64,000 nt of DNA from Balaenoptera acutorostrata (taxonomy: Eukaryota; Chordata; Mammalia; Artiodactyla; Balaenopteridae): contig NC_080067.1 in assembly GCF_949987535.1 (NCBI RefSeq), positions 6,820,001 through 6,884,000 of the forward strand, in the 5' to 3' direction. Each line of letters starts with the position of its first letter. Position 1 is the stretch's first letter. Shown here one piece after another: positions 11,064 through 22,699 of the stretch. The translations under genes and the position numbers were made by a program. The notes beneath the pieces are model-generated. The model saw only the letters and a program-made list of their open reading frames with translations, made no database searches and was not told where the DNA came from.

Positions 11064-14000
11064 TTAGATTCCATATATATGTGTTAGCATAAGGTATTTG
11101 TTTTTCTCTTTCTGACTTGCTTCACTCTGTATGACAGACTCTAGGTCCATCCACCTCACTACAAATAAATCAAGTTCATTTCTTCTTATGGCTGAGTAAT
11201 ATTCCATTGTATATATGTCCCACATCTTCTTTATCCATTCATCTGTCGATGGACATTTAGGTTGCTTCAATGTCCTGGCTGTTGTAAATAGATCTTCAAT
11301 GAGCATTGTGGTACATGACTCTTTTTGAATTATGGTTATCTCAGGGTATATGCCCAGTAGTGGGATTGCTAGGGCGTATGGTAGTTCTATTTTTAGTTTT
11401 TTGAGGAACCTCCATACTGTTCTCCGTAGTGGCTGTATCAATTTATATTCACATCAACAGTGAAAGAGGGCTCCCTTTTCCCACACCCTCTCCAGCATTT
11501 ATTGTTTGTAGATTTTTTGATGATGACCATTCTGACTGGTGTGAGGTGATATCTCATTGGAGTTTTGATTTGCATTTCTCTAATGATTAATGATGTTGAG
11601 CATTCTTTCTTGTGTTTGTTGGCAATCTTTATATCTTCTTTGCAGAAATGTCTATTTAGGTCTTCTGCCCATTTTTGGATTGGATAATTTGTTTTTTTGA
11701 TATTGAGCTGCATGAGCTGCTTGTATATTTTGGAGGTTAATCCTTTGTCAGTTGCTTCATTTGCAAATATTTTCTCGCATTCTGAGAGCTGTCTTTTCAT
11801 CTTGTTTATGGTTCCCTTTGCTGTGCAAAAGCTTTTAAGTTTCATTAGGTCCCATTTGTTTATTTTTGTTTTTATTTCCATTACTCTAGGAGGTGGGTCA
11901 AAAAGGATCTTGCTGTGATTTATGTCATGGAGTGGTCTGCCTATATTTTCCTCTAAGAGTTGTATAGTGTCTGAGCTTACATTTAGGTCTTTAATCCATT
12001 TTAGTTTATTTTTGTGTATGGGGTTAGGGAGTGTTCTAATTTCATTCTTTTCCATGTAGCTGTCCAGTTTTCCCAGCACCACTTATTGAAGAGGCTGTCT
12101 TTTCTCCATTGTATATTCTTGCCTCCTTTATCAAAGATAAGGTGACCATATGTGCGTGGGTTTATCTCTGGGCTTTCTATCCTGTTCCATTGATCTATAT
12201 TTCTGTTTTTGTGCCACTACCATACTGTCTTGATTACTGTAGCTTTGTAGTATAGTGTGAAGTCAGGGAGCCTAACTCCTCCAGCTCCGTTTTTCTTTCT
12301 CAAGATTGCTTTGGCTATTCGGGGTCTTTTGTGTTTCCATACAAATTGTGAAGTTTTTTGTTCTAGTTCTGTGAAAAATTAACATTGGTAGTTTGATAAG
12401 GATTGCATTGAATCTGTAGATTGCTTTGGGTAGTATAGTCATTTTCACAATGTTGATTCTTCCAATCCAGCAATATGGTATATCTCTCCATCTGTTTGTA
12501 TCATCTTTAATTTCTTTCATCAGTGTCTTATAGTTTTCTGTGTGAAGGTCTTTTACCTCCTTAGGCAGGTTTATTCCTAGTTATTATATTCTTTTTATTG
12601 CAATTTTAAATGAGAGTGTTTCTTTCATTTCTCTTTCAAGTTTTCTTCATTAGTGTATAGGAATGCAAGAGATTTCTGTGCATTAATTTTGTATCCTGCA
12701 ACTTAACCAAATTCATTGATAAGCTCCAGTAGTTTTCTGGTAGCATCTATAGGATTCTCTATGTATACTATCATGTCATCTGCAAGCAGTGACAGTTTTA
12801 CTTCTTATTTTCTGATTTGGATTCCTGTTATTTCTTTTTCTTCTCTGATTGCTTTGGCTAAAAGTAACAAAACTATGTTGAATAAGTGAGAGTGGGCAAC
12901 CTTGTCTTGTTCCTGATCTTAGTGGAAATGGTTTCAGTTTTTCACCATTGAGAACAATGTCGGCTGTGGGTTTGTCGTATATGGCCTTTGTTATTTGAGG
13001 TAAGTTCCCTCTATGCCTACATCCTGGAGGGTTTTTATCATAAATGGGTGTTGAACTTTGTCGAAATCTTTTTCTGCATCTATTGAGATGATCGATTTTT
13101 CTCCTTCAATTTGTTAATATGGTGTATCACATTGATTGATTTGCATATACTGAAGAATCCTTGCATTCCTGGGATAAACCCCACTTGATCATGGTGTATG
13201 ATCCTTTTAATGTGCTGTTGGATTCTGTTTGCCAGCATTATGTTGAGGATTTTTGCATCTATGTTCATCAGTTATATTGGCCTGTATTTTTCTTTCCTGG
13301 TGAAATCTTTGTGTGATTTTGGTATTATGGTAATGGTGTCCTCATAGAATGAGTTTGGGAGTGTTCCTCTCTCTGCTATATTTTGGAAGAGTTTGAGAAG
13401 GATAGGTGTTATATCTTCTCTAAATGTTTGATAGAATTTGCCTATGAAGCCATCTGGTCCTGGGCTTTTGTTTGTTGCAAGATTTTTAATCACGGTTTCA
13501 ATATAAGTGCTTGTGATTGGTCTGCTTATATTTTCTATTTCTTCCTGGTCCAGTCTCAGAAGGTTGTGCTTTTCTAGGAATTTGCTGATTTCTTCCAGGT
13601 TGTCCATTTTATTGGCATATAGTTGCTTGTAGTAACCTCTCATGATCCTTTGTATTTCTGCAGTGTCTGTTTGTACTTCTTTTTCATTTCTAATTCTATT
13701 GACTTGTCTTCTCCCTTTTTTCCTTGATGAGTCTGGCTAATGATTTATCAATTTTGTTTATCTTCTCAAAGAACCAGCTTTTAGTTTTATTGATCTTTAA
13801 TATAGTTTCCTTCATTTCTTTTGCATTTATTTCTGATTTGATCTTTATGATTTCTTTCCTTCTGCTAACTTTGGATTTTTTTTTTTTTGTTCTTCTTTCT
13901 CTAATTTCTTTAGGTGTATGGTTAGGTTGTTTATTTGGGATGTTTCTTGTTTCTTGAGGTAGGACTGTATTACTATACACTTTCCTCTTAGAAGTGCTTT

Positions 14001-14864
14001 CTCTGCATCACCTAGGTTTTGGGTTGTCGTGTTTTCACTGTCATATGTTTCTAGGTATTTTTTGATTTCCTCTTTGATTTCTTCAGTGATCTCTTGGTCA
14101 TTTAGTAGTGTATTGTTTACCTTCCATGTGTTTGTGTTTTTTACAGATTTATTTTCCTGTAATTGATATCTAGTCTCATAGCGTTGTGGTCGGAAAAGAT
14201 GCTTGATACAATTTCAATATTCTTAAATTTACCAAGGCTTGATTTGTGACCCAAGATATCATATATCCTGTAGAATGTGCCATGGACACTTGAAAAGAAA
14301 GTGCAATCTGCTCTTTTGGATGGAATGTCCTATAAATATCAATTAAGTCCATCTTGTTTAATGTATCATTTAAAGCTGTGTTTCCTTATTTATTTTCATT
14401 TTGGATGAAATGTCCATTGGTGAAAGTCAGGTGTTAATGTCCCCTACTATGATTGTGTTACTGTCGATTTCCCCTTTTATGGCTGTTAGCATTTACCTTA
14501 TGTTGAGGTGCTTCTATGTTTGGTGCATAAATATTTACCATTGTTATATCTTCTTATTGGATTGATCCCTTGATCATTATGTTATGTCCTTCTTTGTCTC
14601 ATAATAATCTTTACTTTAAACTCTATTTTTTCTGATATGAAAATTGGTTCTCCAGCTTTCTTTTGTTTTCCATTTGCATGGAATATCTTTTTCCATCCCC
14701 TCACTTTCAGTCTGTGTGTCCCTAGGTCTGAAGTGGGTCTCTTGTAGACAGCATATGTATGGGTCTTATTTTTGTATCTATTCAGCCAGTCTATGTCTTT
14801 TGGTTGGAGCATTTAGTCCATTTACATTTAAGGTAGTTATCGATATGTATGTTCCTATTACCAT
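11064..14864 (-). pseudogene. L1-B ORF2 (endonuclease-reverse transcriptase), broken
   Basis: ORF2p is the single-protein endonuclease and reverse transcriptase used in target-primed reverse transcription. The minus-strand ATG at 14864 begins MVIGTYISITT, the usual L1 ORF2 start, and the frame ends HIYGI plus TAA at 11064. That is 3,801 nt, close to the normal 3.8 kb. Visible landmarks are RLKVRGWKKIFHANG (endonuclease, about 14720), FSDHNAM with the catalytic Asp-His pair kept (about 14180), NKSPGPDGF (RT, about 13465), LADD in place of the usual FADD at the RT active site (about 12780), and the Cys-rich motif start NKCWRGCG (about 11495). At least eight breaks split the frame, and the region after the first Cys pair is frameshifted. 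Confidence 0.93.
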
Positions 14865-14867
14865 TTT

Positions 14868-15823
14868 CTAAATTGTTTTGCGTTTGTTTTTGTAGGTCTT
14901 TTCCTTCTTTTCTGTTTCATGCAGAGAAGTTCCTTTAGCATTGTTGTAGAGCTGTTTTGGTAGTGCTAAATTCTCTTAGCTTTTGCTTATCTGTACAGAT
15001 TTTAATTTCTCTGTCAAATCTGAATGAGATCCTTACTGGGTAGAGTAATCTTGGTTGTAGGTTTTTCCCTTTCATCACTTTAAATATGTCCTGCCACTCC
15101 CTTCTGGCTTGCAGAGATTCTGCTGAAAGATCAGCTGTTAACCTTGTAGGGATTCCCTTGTATATTACTTGTTGCTTTTCCCCTGCTGCTTTGAATAGTT
15201 TTCCTTTGTATTTAATTTTTGATAGTTGATGAATATGTCTTGGAGTGTTTCTCCTTCGATTTATCCTTTATTGGACTATCTGTGCTTCCTGGAATTGATT
15301 ATTTCCTTACCCATATTAGGGAAGTATTCAACTATAATTCCCTCAAATACTTTCTCAGTCCCTTTTTTTTTTTTTTTCTCTTCTTCTTCTGGGTCCTCTA
15401 TAATTCGAATGTTGGTTCATTTAATATTGTCCCAGAGATCTGTGAGATTGTCCTCAATTCTTCTCATTCTTTTTTTTTTTTTTTTTTTTTTTCCTGTGCT
15501 GCGGTAGTTATTTGCACTATTTTATCTTCCAGGTCACTTTTCCCATCTTCTGTCTCTGTTATTCTGCTACTGATTCCTTCTAGAGAATTTTTAATTTAAT
15601 TTATTGTGTTGTTCATCATTGTTTGTTTGCTCTTTAGTTCTTCTATGTCCTTGTTAAATATTTCTTGTATTTTCTCCATTCTATTTCCAAGATTTTGGAT
15701 CATTTTTACTATCATCACTCTGAATTCTTTTTCAGGTAGACTGCCTATTTCCTCTTCATTTGTTTGGTCTGGTGGGTTTTTGCTTTGCTTCTTCATCTGC
15801 CATGTATTTCTCTGTCTTCTCAT
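14868..15823 (-). pseudogene. L1-B ORF1 (RNA-binding protein), broken
   Basis: ORF1p is the trimeric coiled-coil RNA chaperone of the L1 particle. The minus-strand ATG at 15823 starts a frame with LPEKEFRVMIVKMIQNLGNR, the coiled-coil entry segment, and then EEIFNKDIEELKSK-like heptads. The end, KTYKNKRKTI plus TAG, lies at 14868-14870, only three bases before the ORF2 ATG. This tight ORF1/ORF2 junction is identical in L1-C. Length is 956 nt, not a multiple of three, which confirms net frameshifting. Poly-T runs on the plus strand at about 15362-15376 and 15471-15492 interrupt the middle. Confidence 0.88.
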
Positions 15824-16336
15824 TTAGCTCTACTTACTGTGTTTGGGATCTCCTTTTTGCAGCCTGCAGGTTCGTAGTTCCCATTGTTTTTGGTGTCTGC
15901 CCCCAATGGCTAAGGTTGATTCAGTGGGTTGTGTAGTCTTCCCGGTGGAGGGGACTAGTGCCTGTGTTCTGGTGGGTGAGGCAAGATCTTGTCTCTCTGG
16001 TAGGCCGGACCGCATCTGGTGGTGTGTTTTGTGGTATCTGTGACCTTATTATGATTTTAGGCAGCTTCTCTGCTACTGGGTGGGGTTGTGTTCCTGACTT
16101 GCTGCTTGTTTGGCATAGTGTGTCCAGCACTGTAGTTTGCTGGTCGTTGAGTGGAGCTGGGTCTTAGCATTGAGGTGGAGATCACTTGGTGAGCTGTCGC
16201 TGTTTGACATTACATGGGGCCAGGAGGTCTCTGGTGGACCAATGCCCTGAACTCGGCTGTCTCACCTCAGAAGCTCATGCCTGACACCCTGCCAGAGCAC
16301 CAAGACCCTGTCAGCCACATGCCTCAGAAGAAAAGA

Positions 16337-16390
16337 GAAAAAGAAAGAAAGAAAGAAAGAAACAAAATAAATAAATAAATAAAATAATAT
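16337..16390. repeat. (GAAA)n and (AAAT)n tracts
   Basis: Simple repeats AAAG followed by AAAT in the L1-B 5'UTR. A shorter version stands in L1-C at about 54357-54390. Confidence 0.85.
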
Positions 16391-16658
16391 AAAGTTATTA
16401 AAATAGAAAAAAAATTTTTTTTTAATTTTTAAAAAGTAATTAAAGAAAAAAAGAAATAGGTAAAGAAAGAAGAGAGGAAGCAAACCAAAAAACAAATCCC
16501 GCAATGGTAACAAGCACTAAAAACTATACTAGAAAAAAACAAAAACAAAAAACAAAAAATGGACAGTCAGAACCCTAGGACAAATAGCAAAAGCAAAGCT
16601 ATACAGACAAAATCACACCAAGAACATACACATTCATACTCACAAAAAGAGAGAAGGA

Positions 16659-16666
<8 letters not shown>

Positions 16667-16719
<53 letters not shown>
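16667..16719. repeat. (AT)n microsatellite
   Basis: A pure AT run of about 26 units within the L1-B 5'UTR. L1-C lacks the corresponding segment. Confidence 0.95.
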
Positions 16720-16722
<3 letters not shown>

Positions 16723-18045
16723 TAAAAAAGGAAGAGAACAACCAAGTCAATAAACAAATCTAACAATGATAATAAACTCTAAATACTAAACTACTATAAA
16801 CATAAAACCAGAAACAATTTAGATGCAGATCCAAGTCTACAGTTGCTCCCAAAATCCACTGCCTCAATTTTGGGATGATCCATTGTCTATTCAGGTTTTC
16901 CACAGATGCAGGGTACATCAAGTTGATTGTAGAGATTTAATCCACTGTTCCTGAGGCTGCTGGGAGAGACTTCCCTTTCTCTTCTTTGTTCACACATCTC
17001 GTGGTGTTCAGCTTTGGATTTGGCCCTGCCTCTGCGTGTAGGTCTCCTGAGGGCATCTGTTTGCCTCCCAGACAGGTTGGGGTTAAAGGAGTGGCTGATT
17101 AGGAGGCTCTGGCTCACTCAGGCCAAGGGGAGGGAGGGTTATGGAATGCGGGGGGAGCCTGCAGTGGCAGAGGCCGGTGTGATGTTGCAACAGCCTGAGG
17201 CATGCCGTGTGTTGTCCCGGGGAAGCTGTCCCAGGATCACAGGACCCTGGCAGTGGCGGGCTGCACAGGCTCCCAGGAGGGGAGGTGTGGATAGTGACCT
17301 GTGCTTGCACACAGGCTTCTTTGTGCCTGCAGCAGCAGCCTTAGCATTTCATGCCCGTCTCTGTGGTCTGCGCTGATAGCCATGGCTCACGCTCATCTCT
17401 GGAGCTCGTGTAGGCAGGGCTCTGAATCCCCTCTCCTCGTGCACCCCAAAACAATGGTCTCTTGCCTTTTAGGTAGTTCCAGACTTCTTCCCAGACTTCT
17501 TCCCAGACTCCCTTGGCTAGCTGTGGCACACCAGCCCCCTTCAGGCTGCATTCATGCAGCCAACCCCAGTCCTCTCCCTGGGATCTGACCTCCAAAACCC
17601 AAGCTCAGCTCCCAGCCCCCACCCACCCCCGTGGTTGAGCAGACAAGCCTCTCAGGCTGGTGAGTGCTGGTTGGCACCAATCCTCTGTGTGGAAATCTCT
17701 CCACTTTGCCCTCTGCACTCCTGATGCTGTGCTCTCCTCCTTGGCTCTGAAGCTTCCCCACCCACCCACCCCCCTATCTCCACCAGTGACGGGACTTCCT
17801 AGTGTGGGGAAACTTTTCCTCCTTCACAGCTCCCTCCCAGAAGTGCAGGTCCCGTCTCTATTCTTTTTGTCTGTTTTTCCTTTTTTCTTTTGCCCTTCCC
17901 AGGTACATGAGGAGTTTCTTGCCTTTTGGGAAGTCTGAGTTCTTCTGCCAGCATTCAGTAGTTGTTCTGTAGGAGTTGTATTTGTGGCAAAGAAAGTGAT
18001 CTCCACATCTTACTCCTCCTCCATCTTGAAGGTGCCCTCTTTATC

Positions 18046-18384
18046 TTTGCTTTTAAGATTCATTTTGTCAAATTCCTTTCCTTGCTCATTACACTTGACT
18101 GGATTATATTACAATACTCACCATTTTGGTTAACCTGCATGCTCTTAAACCAGAAATATATACCTAATAAACACCTGCCTGATCTTTATCTGTCTGCATA
18201 AAGGCAACATATATCAGGAAGAGTAAATTCCCATATAGTATGCTCCTCATGTATTTGGCATCATTAACAAGAGTGTTATCATTAAACACAGTATATACCA
18301 TTTGATAAAGGTGGTATAGATTTCAGTGAACTTTCACGTTTAGGTTTTTATCCTTAGCATTTAACAGTTCTTAGGAAAAATTGT
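18046..18384. other. Unique spacer
   Basis: About 340 bases between two L1 copies. AT-rich, no coding or repeat signal recognised. Confidence 0.45.
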
Positions 18385-18765
18385 TCTTAGGAATCTGAAG
18401 AATAGGTCCCTAAATACAGGCTGAGAGTACGTGATAGAGACGCAGATGTAGAGAATGGACTTGAGGACACAGGGAGGGGGAAGAGTAAGCTGGGATGAGT
18501 GAGAGAGTGGCACTGACATATTACACTACCAAAGGTAAAATAGATAGCTAGCGGGAAGCAGCTGCATAGCACAGGGAGATCAGCTCCGTGCTTTGTGACC
18601 ATCTAGAGGTGTGGGATAGGGAGGGTGGGAGGGAGATGCAAGAGGGAGAGGATATGGAGATGTACGTATGCATATGGCTGATTCACCTTTTTATACAGCA
18701 GAAACTAACACACTATAAGGCAATTATACACCAATAAAGATGTTAAAAATTTTTTTAAATAAGAA
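18385..18765 (+). mobile_element. L1 3' end fragment
   Basis: Contains only the L1 3'UTR: ATGGACTTGAGGACAC (18457), GGGAGATCAGCTC (about 18574), and the end CACCAATAAAGATGTTAAAA near 18730. It is a short 5'-truncated insertion of the same lineage as the copy at 6840-8232. Only a doubtful GAAGAAT direct repeat was seen at its edges. Confidence 0.88.
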
Positions 18766-19051
18766 GAGAAGAATTTCAGCCACTAACTTCTGTCTCTCAA
18801 AGTATTCTGTTTAGGGATGAAAATCCTCTTGTATCTATGAAGCATGCCTTCTCAACACATTAGCTAACCATAGTAGAGGAGAGAAATATCTCCCCAGAGA
18901 TTGGGCTTTTGCTTCCAACTCTCCACCAAAACTTCTTTCTTCAAGATCACCAAGACCTCACTGTTGCTACATTCAAAGGTAAATTCTCAGTCCTCTTGTA
19001 ACTTGACCTATTTACATTTGGCCCAGTTGATAACTCTTTCCCTCTTTAAAA

Positions 19052-19530
19052 ATTTTTTTTAGTTGAAGTATAATTTACAAACCCCTAAATGCACATATTT
19101 TAACTGCACAGTTCAATAGATTTTGACAATTGTAGACACCCACATAAGGACCACCCAAAAAAAGACACAGAACATTTCCATCATCCAGAACTTTCCTCTG
19201 TATCTCTTTCTGGTTCATCCCCAGGGTCCTCAGAGGCAGCCATTTTCTGACTTCCGTTACCATAGGTTACTTTGCTATAGATTATTTCTCGTACTTTATA
19301 AAAATGTATGATTCAATATGAATGACTTTGTTTTTTTCTGTTTTGTTTTTTTGTTTGTTTGTTTTTTTGCCCAGTATGGGTTTTTGAGATTCCACATCAT
19401 AAATGGTCGATTCATTCTTCTGCTGTTGAGGTGTTTGAGCTGTTTCTGGTTTTTAGCAATTAGGGTTAAAGGTCCTATGAATGTTCTTGCACAGGTCTTT
19501 TTTGGAACTTTTTTTTGTTACTGCATTAAA
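19052..19530 (-). mobile_element. Old L1M-type fragment, antisense
   Basis: Opens with the antisense L1M 3' tail (TTAGTTGAAGTATAATTTAC) and continues through an antisense 3'UTR with GTACAATTCA-like and ATCATCCAGAAC-like text. Diverged and non-coding. A (GTTT)n-like run sits at about 19330-19368. Similar antisense L1 ORF1-like text follows to about 19790 and may belong to the same element. Confidence 0.6.
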
Positions 19531-19859
19531 GATTTGGCCTTTATCTTTGGGCTTTGCATGAGTGTGACTATGTTGTGCATACATTGTTATGCTTTTCTTT
19601 TTATATCGCTTAAGGTTTGCTGATATCCTTGGCTGTATGGGTTGAAAGGTTTTCATCAATGTTGGACTATTCTTGGCCATTATTTCTTCACTTATATTTT
19701 TCTGTCCCATTCTCTCTTTTCTATCTTACTGGGACTTCAAGCACATGTTAGACTATTTGATATTTTCCCACAGAGCTCAGTAGTTCAGTTCTTTTTTTTT
19801 TTTTCCACTCTTTTTTTTCTCTTTCCTTTCTATAGTTTATTTCCAAGACATTATCCAGA

Positions 19860-20716
19860 GTGATCTTATATTTATATAAATCAAATCCTATTGTTTTTCT
19901 ACTCAACACTGCCAATAATGCTTTATTTCACTTGGGATAAAAGCCAAAATACTTGTAAGAGCTGACAAGGGTCCAAGTGACTTGGTTCCTTGTTCCCTCT
20001 AGTTTCTCTCCTACTATTTTCTCCCTCACTCCCTTTCTTTACACTCCAACTACTTTGACCTCTTTTCTGTTTATGCTCCTATTTTGATCCTCTGTTGAAG
20101 ATATTCCCTTTACCTGGAATGCTCTCTCCAAGATATTTGCCTGGTTAACTCCCTCTTCTTCAATTTTTTTTTAAACTAATTAATTAATTTATTTATTTAT
20201 TGGCTGCATTGGGCCTTCATTGCTGCGCTCGGGTTTCTCTAGTTGCAGCAAGCGGGGGTTACTCTTTGTTGCGGTGCACAGGCTTCTCATTGTGGTGGCT
20301 TCCCTTTGTTGTGGAGCACGGACTCCAGGCCCGTGGGCTCAGTAGTTGTGGCACAGGGGCTTAGTTGCTCCGCGTCATGTGGGATCTTCCCAGACCAGGG
20401 CTCAAACCTGTGTCCCCTGCACTGACAGGTGGATTCTTAACCACTGTGCCACCAGGGAAGACTCTCTTCTTCAATTCCTTATTCAGTATTTTTCTGCTCA
20501 ATGAGGTCTGCCTGAACCAGCCTGCATAATATTATCTCTTGCATCCACCATTTAATCACATTTATTTAATTTTTTATTTCCTGTAGGCTTTTATAAAAAT
20601 TTAGTTTCCATGAAGTCAGGGGTTCTTGTATATTTTGTTTACCTAATATCCCATGTGCCTAAAACAGTGCCAACACAAAGTAGGTATGAATAAGTATTTG
20701 TCAAGTGAATGAATAC
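19860..20716 (+). mobile_element. L2 LINE 3' end, split by a SINE
   Basis: An ancient sense L2. The landmarks TGGAATGCTCTC (about 20115), AGTGCCAACACAAAGTAGGT (about 20665) and GTCAAGTGAATGAAT (about 20700) are L2 3' end text. The copy is interrupted at 20166-20463 by a younger antisense CHR SINE. Confidence 0.75.
20166..20463 (-). mobile_element. CHR-type tRNA-derived SINE, antisense
   Basis: A SINE in reverse orientation. The tRNA-related head is at the right (minus strand begins TTCCCTGGTGGCACAGTGGT, near 20460) and the A/T-rich tail with ATTA and ATTT repeats is at 20166-20205. The direct repeat CTCTTCTTCAATT at 20153-20165 and 20464-20476 is a 13-bp target duplication. CHR SINEs come from a glutamate-type tRNA and are known from whales, hippos and ruminants. 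Mobilised by L1 enzymes. Confidence 0.93.
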
Positions 20717-20719
20717 TTT

Positions 20720-21235
20720 AAAAAGCTTGATGCTTATTGAGAGATTGGGAATTCTGTGAATGCAGCTCTATCTACTTCTTAAGCCACTGAATTTAGTGTA
20801 ATCAATTCTCTTTATTAAGGAAGATAAAAAGTATTACTGCATAATAATTACTTTAATTTTGTTTGCTAAAAGACCCATAAAATTTTCTAATACATACAGA
20901 CCAATGCAGTAAATAAAAATAACTTGAAGTAGTTACTTTATATAATGTTCAGAAGTTGTTTAAATTGGATTATGGTTTCCCTGATGAGAAAAAATGTTAG
21001 AACACTGAAACAGTTTTGAAAACAGGATGAAATTCTCAGTCACGACGTTGTTAGAATAGTTTACTGGTAGATTTTCTTCCACCAAACCTATAAACTATTA
21101 GAGATTGTCTCCTATGTTTCCATAAGTCACAGTTCCATGATTTAGTCTATGCATTGTTAATAGAATCCTAAATCATGGTTAACTACATTCATTAGATAAG
21201 TTACTATATGGAATATAAGGTGATAAATTGGGAAG
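20720..21235. other. Low-copy non-coding stretch
   Basis: AT-rich sequence with no coding or repeat signal recognised. Confidence 0.45.
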
Positions 21236-21478
21236 AACGTGAGCTTTTCTGTCATAGATATCAAGGTCACAGACGTCTATCATTTACCATCTGTGTGACC
21301 TAGAGTAAGTTACTTAATCTCAGTTCAATTTAGTTTGTTCCTCTGTAACATGGGAATGTTAACATCTATCTTATATGTATGTTATGAGGAATAAATAAAA
21401 TATTATATGTTATAGTTGTAGTTATACACTTAGTTATAGTTCCTGATACAAGACAGAGACTTGATAAATAGTAACTAT
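21236..21478 (+). mobile_element. MIR SINE fragment
   Basis: The sense MIR core is visible as CTGTGTGACCTAGAGTAAGT (about 21291), followed by TTACTTAATCTCAGTT and a CATGGGAATG-like downstream block. Ancient mammalian SINE. Confidence 0.75.
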
Positions 21479-21479
21479 T

Positions 21480-22269
21480 GTTTTTGTTTTGTAGTTAATA
21501 ACACACATATATATAATATATTGCATATGATAACATATAATAGAATACATATCTGTGTGTGCAATATCCAATGTCATGTTAAGTGAGTCAAAGCTGTTCA
21601 AAACTCCCACCAAGGAAGCAGTTTGTTGTAAGCCTTTTGTTTTCTGAAAACATGGATTGAGAATAATACAAATTCAAAAAAGATTGAGGCCTACCTTACT
21701 AGAGATAGATTAGTAAAATGAACTCAAAATGGCCACAGTCAGAAATAGACATTAGGCAAAAGCAACAGTAAGATTTGTCTATAGGCAAATTGATAGCATT
21801 AATATGGTCACAAAATTATATGATCTGCCAGAAAATAAGATTTGTCACTGAGGTAAGATTGTGTCTTGAATCTCCAGTCCTGTGGAAGGGAAGAGGTACC
21901 ATCAGTCAAAGTCAATCTGCAGGTGTCCTTGACACATACATGGCCATGGAACAGAAATAACTACATCCAGGTATTATTTGATAACATTAGACATTAAAAT
22001 TATCAATCAACTCTCCTACCATCAGCCAATTCCATCACTCTAATTCCAGGCTAACCTAAAAACCTCTTGATTTTACCCTGCCTTCCATCAGGGTATCCAG
22101 AAAACAGAGACAGTCTGAGTATGCTCAAAACCAGTGGCAATTATATTTTTCATTATAGAAAGTTAAGCTTCTATTGTTGTTATAAATCAGTTTCTGGAGA
22201 ATTTATTTTGTGTGAATTTATTGAGATATTGATCATCTTAAGAGGCACAGTCAAAATCCATTGTAGAGA
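21480..22269. other. Low-copy non-coding stretch
   Basis: AT-rich sequence with TATATAT clusters near 21508-21530. Short frames only; nothing recognised. Confidence 0.45.
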
Positions 22270-22445
22270 AGATTCTCTTTCTCAGTGACCTCATGAATAA
22301 ATGTCTCTCTGTGTGACCTTGAACAAGTAGCCTCAACCTTCTGAGCATAAGTGCCATAACTGTCAAATAGGGGAGATAGAAAAAAATAACTTTTTAGGTA
22401 GGACATAAAGATTAAACTAAATGATGCAATAAAAGCTCTTAGCAT
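22270..22445 (+). mobile_element. MIR SINE fragment
   Basis: MIR text includes TGTGTGACCTTGAACAAGTA (22310-22329) and a diverged downstream part ending near GCTCTTAGCAT. Confidence 0.7.
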
Positions 22446-22530
22446 GACTTTTGGTGCATAACTATCATTAGTGCTGTTTTACAATTATGACTGAAGAATT
22501 GTTGATGGGGTAAAGAACTATCTCTTGACC

Positions 22531-22695
22531 AGTGCTTCTCACACTTTAATGAATATATACATCTTGGAGACCTTATTGAAGTGCCCATTCTGATTCAGTA
22601 GTTCTGGGGTGAAACTAGGGATTCTGCATTTCTAACACACTTATAGGTGATGCCAACGTTGCTGGTCCACAGACCACACTTTGAGGAGGAAGGCT
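22531..22695 (-). mobile_element. MER5A-like hAT (Charlie) relic
   Basis: Starts CAGTGCTTCTCACACTTTAA and ends near CACACTTTGAGGAGG, with GATTCTGCATTTCTAACA inside. These are the typical landmarks of MER5A, a non-autonomous hAT element. Orientation is assigned relative to the usual consensus and could be reversed. Confidence 0.7.
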
Positions 22696-22699
22696 CTGG

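Larger units (their letters stand above)
10697..18040 (-). mobile_element. L1-B: near full-length L1 LINE
   Basis: A minus-strand L1 of about 7.3 kb. Its poly-A tail lies at the left (poly-T at 10697-10705) and its 5' end at the right, where the minus strand begins GGCACCTTCAAGATGGAGG (about 18034). Order on the minus strand: a GC-rich 5'UTR of about 2.2 kb, ORF1 (15823 to 14868), ORF2 (14864 to 11064), and a 3'UTR of about 0.36 kb. Both ORFs carry several stops and frameshifts, so the copy is dead. No clean target duplication was found; the flanks around 10686 (TATCTGCTTC) and 18041 (TTATCTTTGCTT) are only loosely similar. The 5'UTR holds a (GAAA)n/(AAAT)n region and a long (AT)n run absent from L1-C. 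Confidence 0.95.
15824..18040 (-). promoter_or_regulatory. L1-B 5'UTR / internal promoter region
   Basis: GC-richer DNA from upstream of ORF1 to the L1 5' end. It aligns by eye over most of its length with 53838-55786 of L1-C. L1 5'UTRs carry the internal RNA polymerase II promoter; promoter activity here is inferred from that knowledge only. An A/T-rich insert at about 16325-16860 splits it. Reading frames on its plus strand (for example 17014-17376) are by-products of GC-rich composition. Confidence 0.75.

Noticed and set aside
15219..15599. 126-codon hydrophobic plus-strand frame that looks membrane-like
   Set aside because: Antisense of L1-B ORF1. The F-rich runs are the poly-T tracts.
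17014..17376. 120-codon plus-strand frame
   Set aside because: Antisense to the GC-rich L1-B 5'UTR; open by chance.
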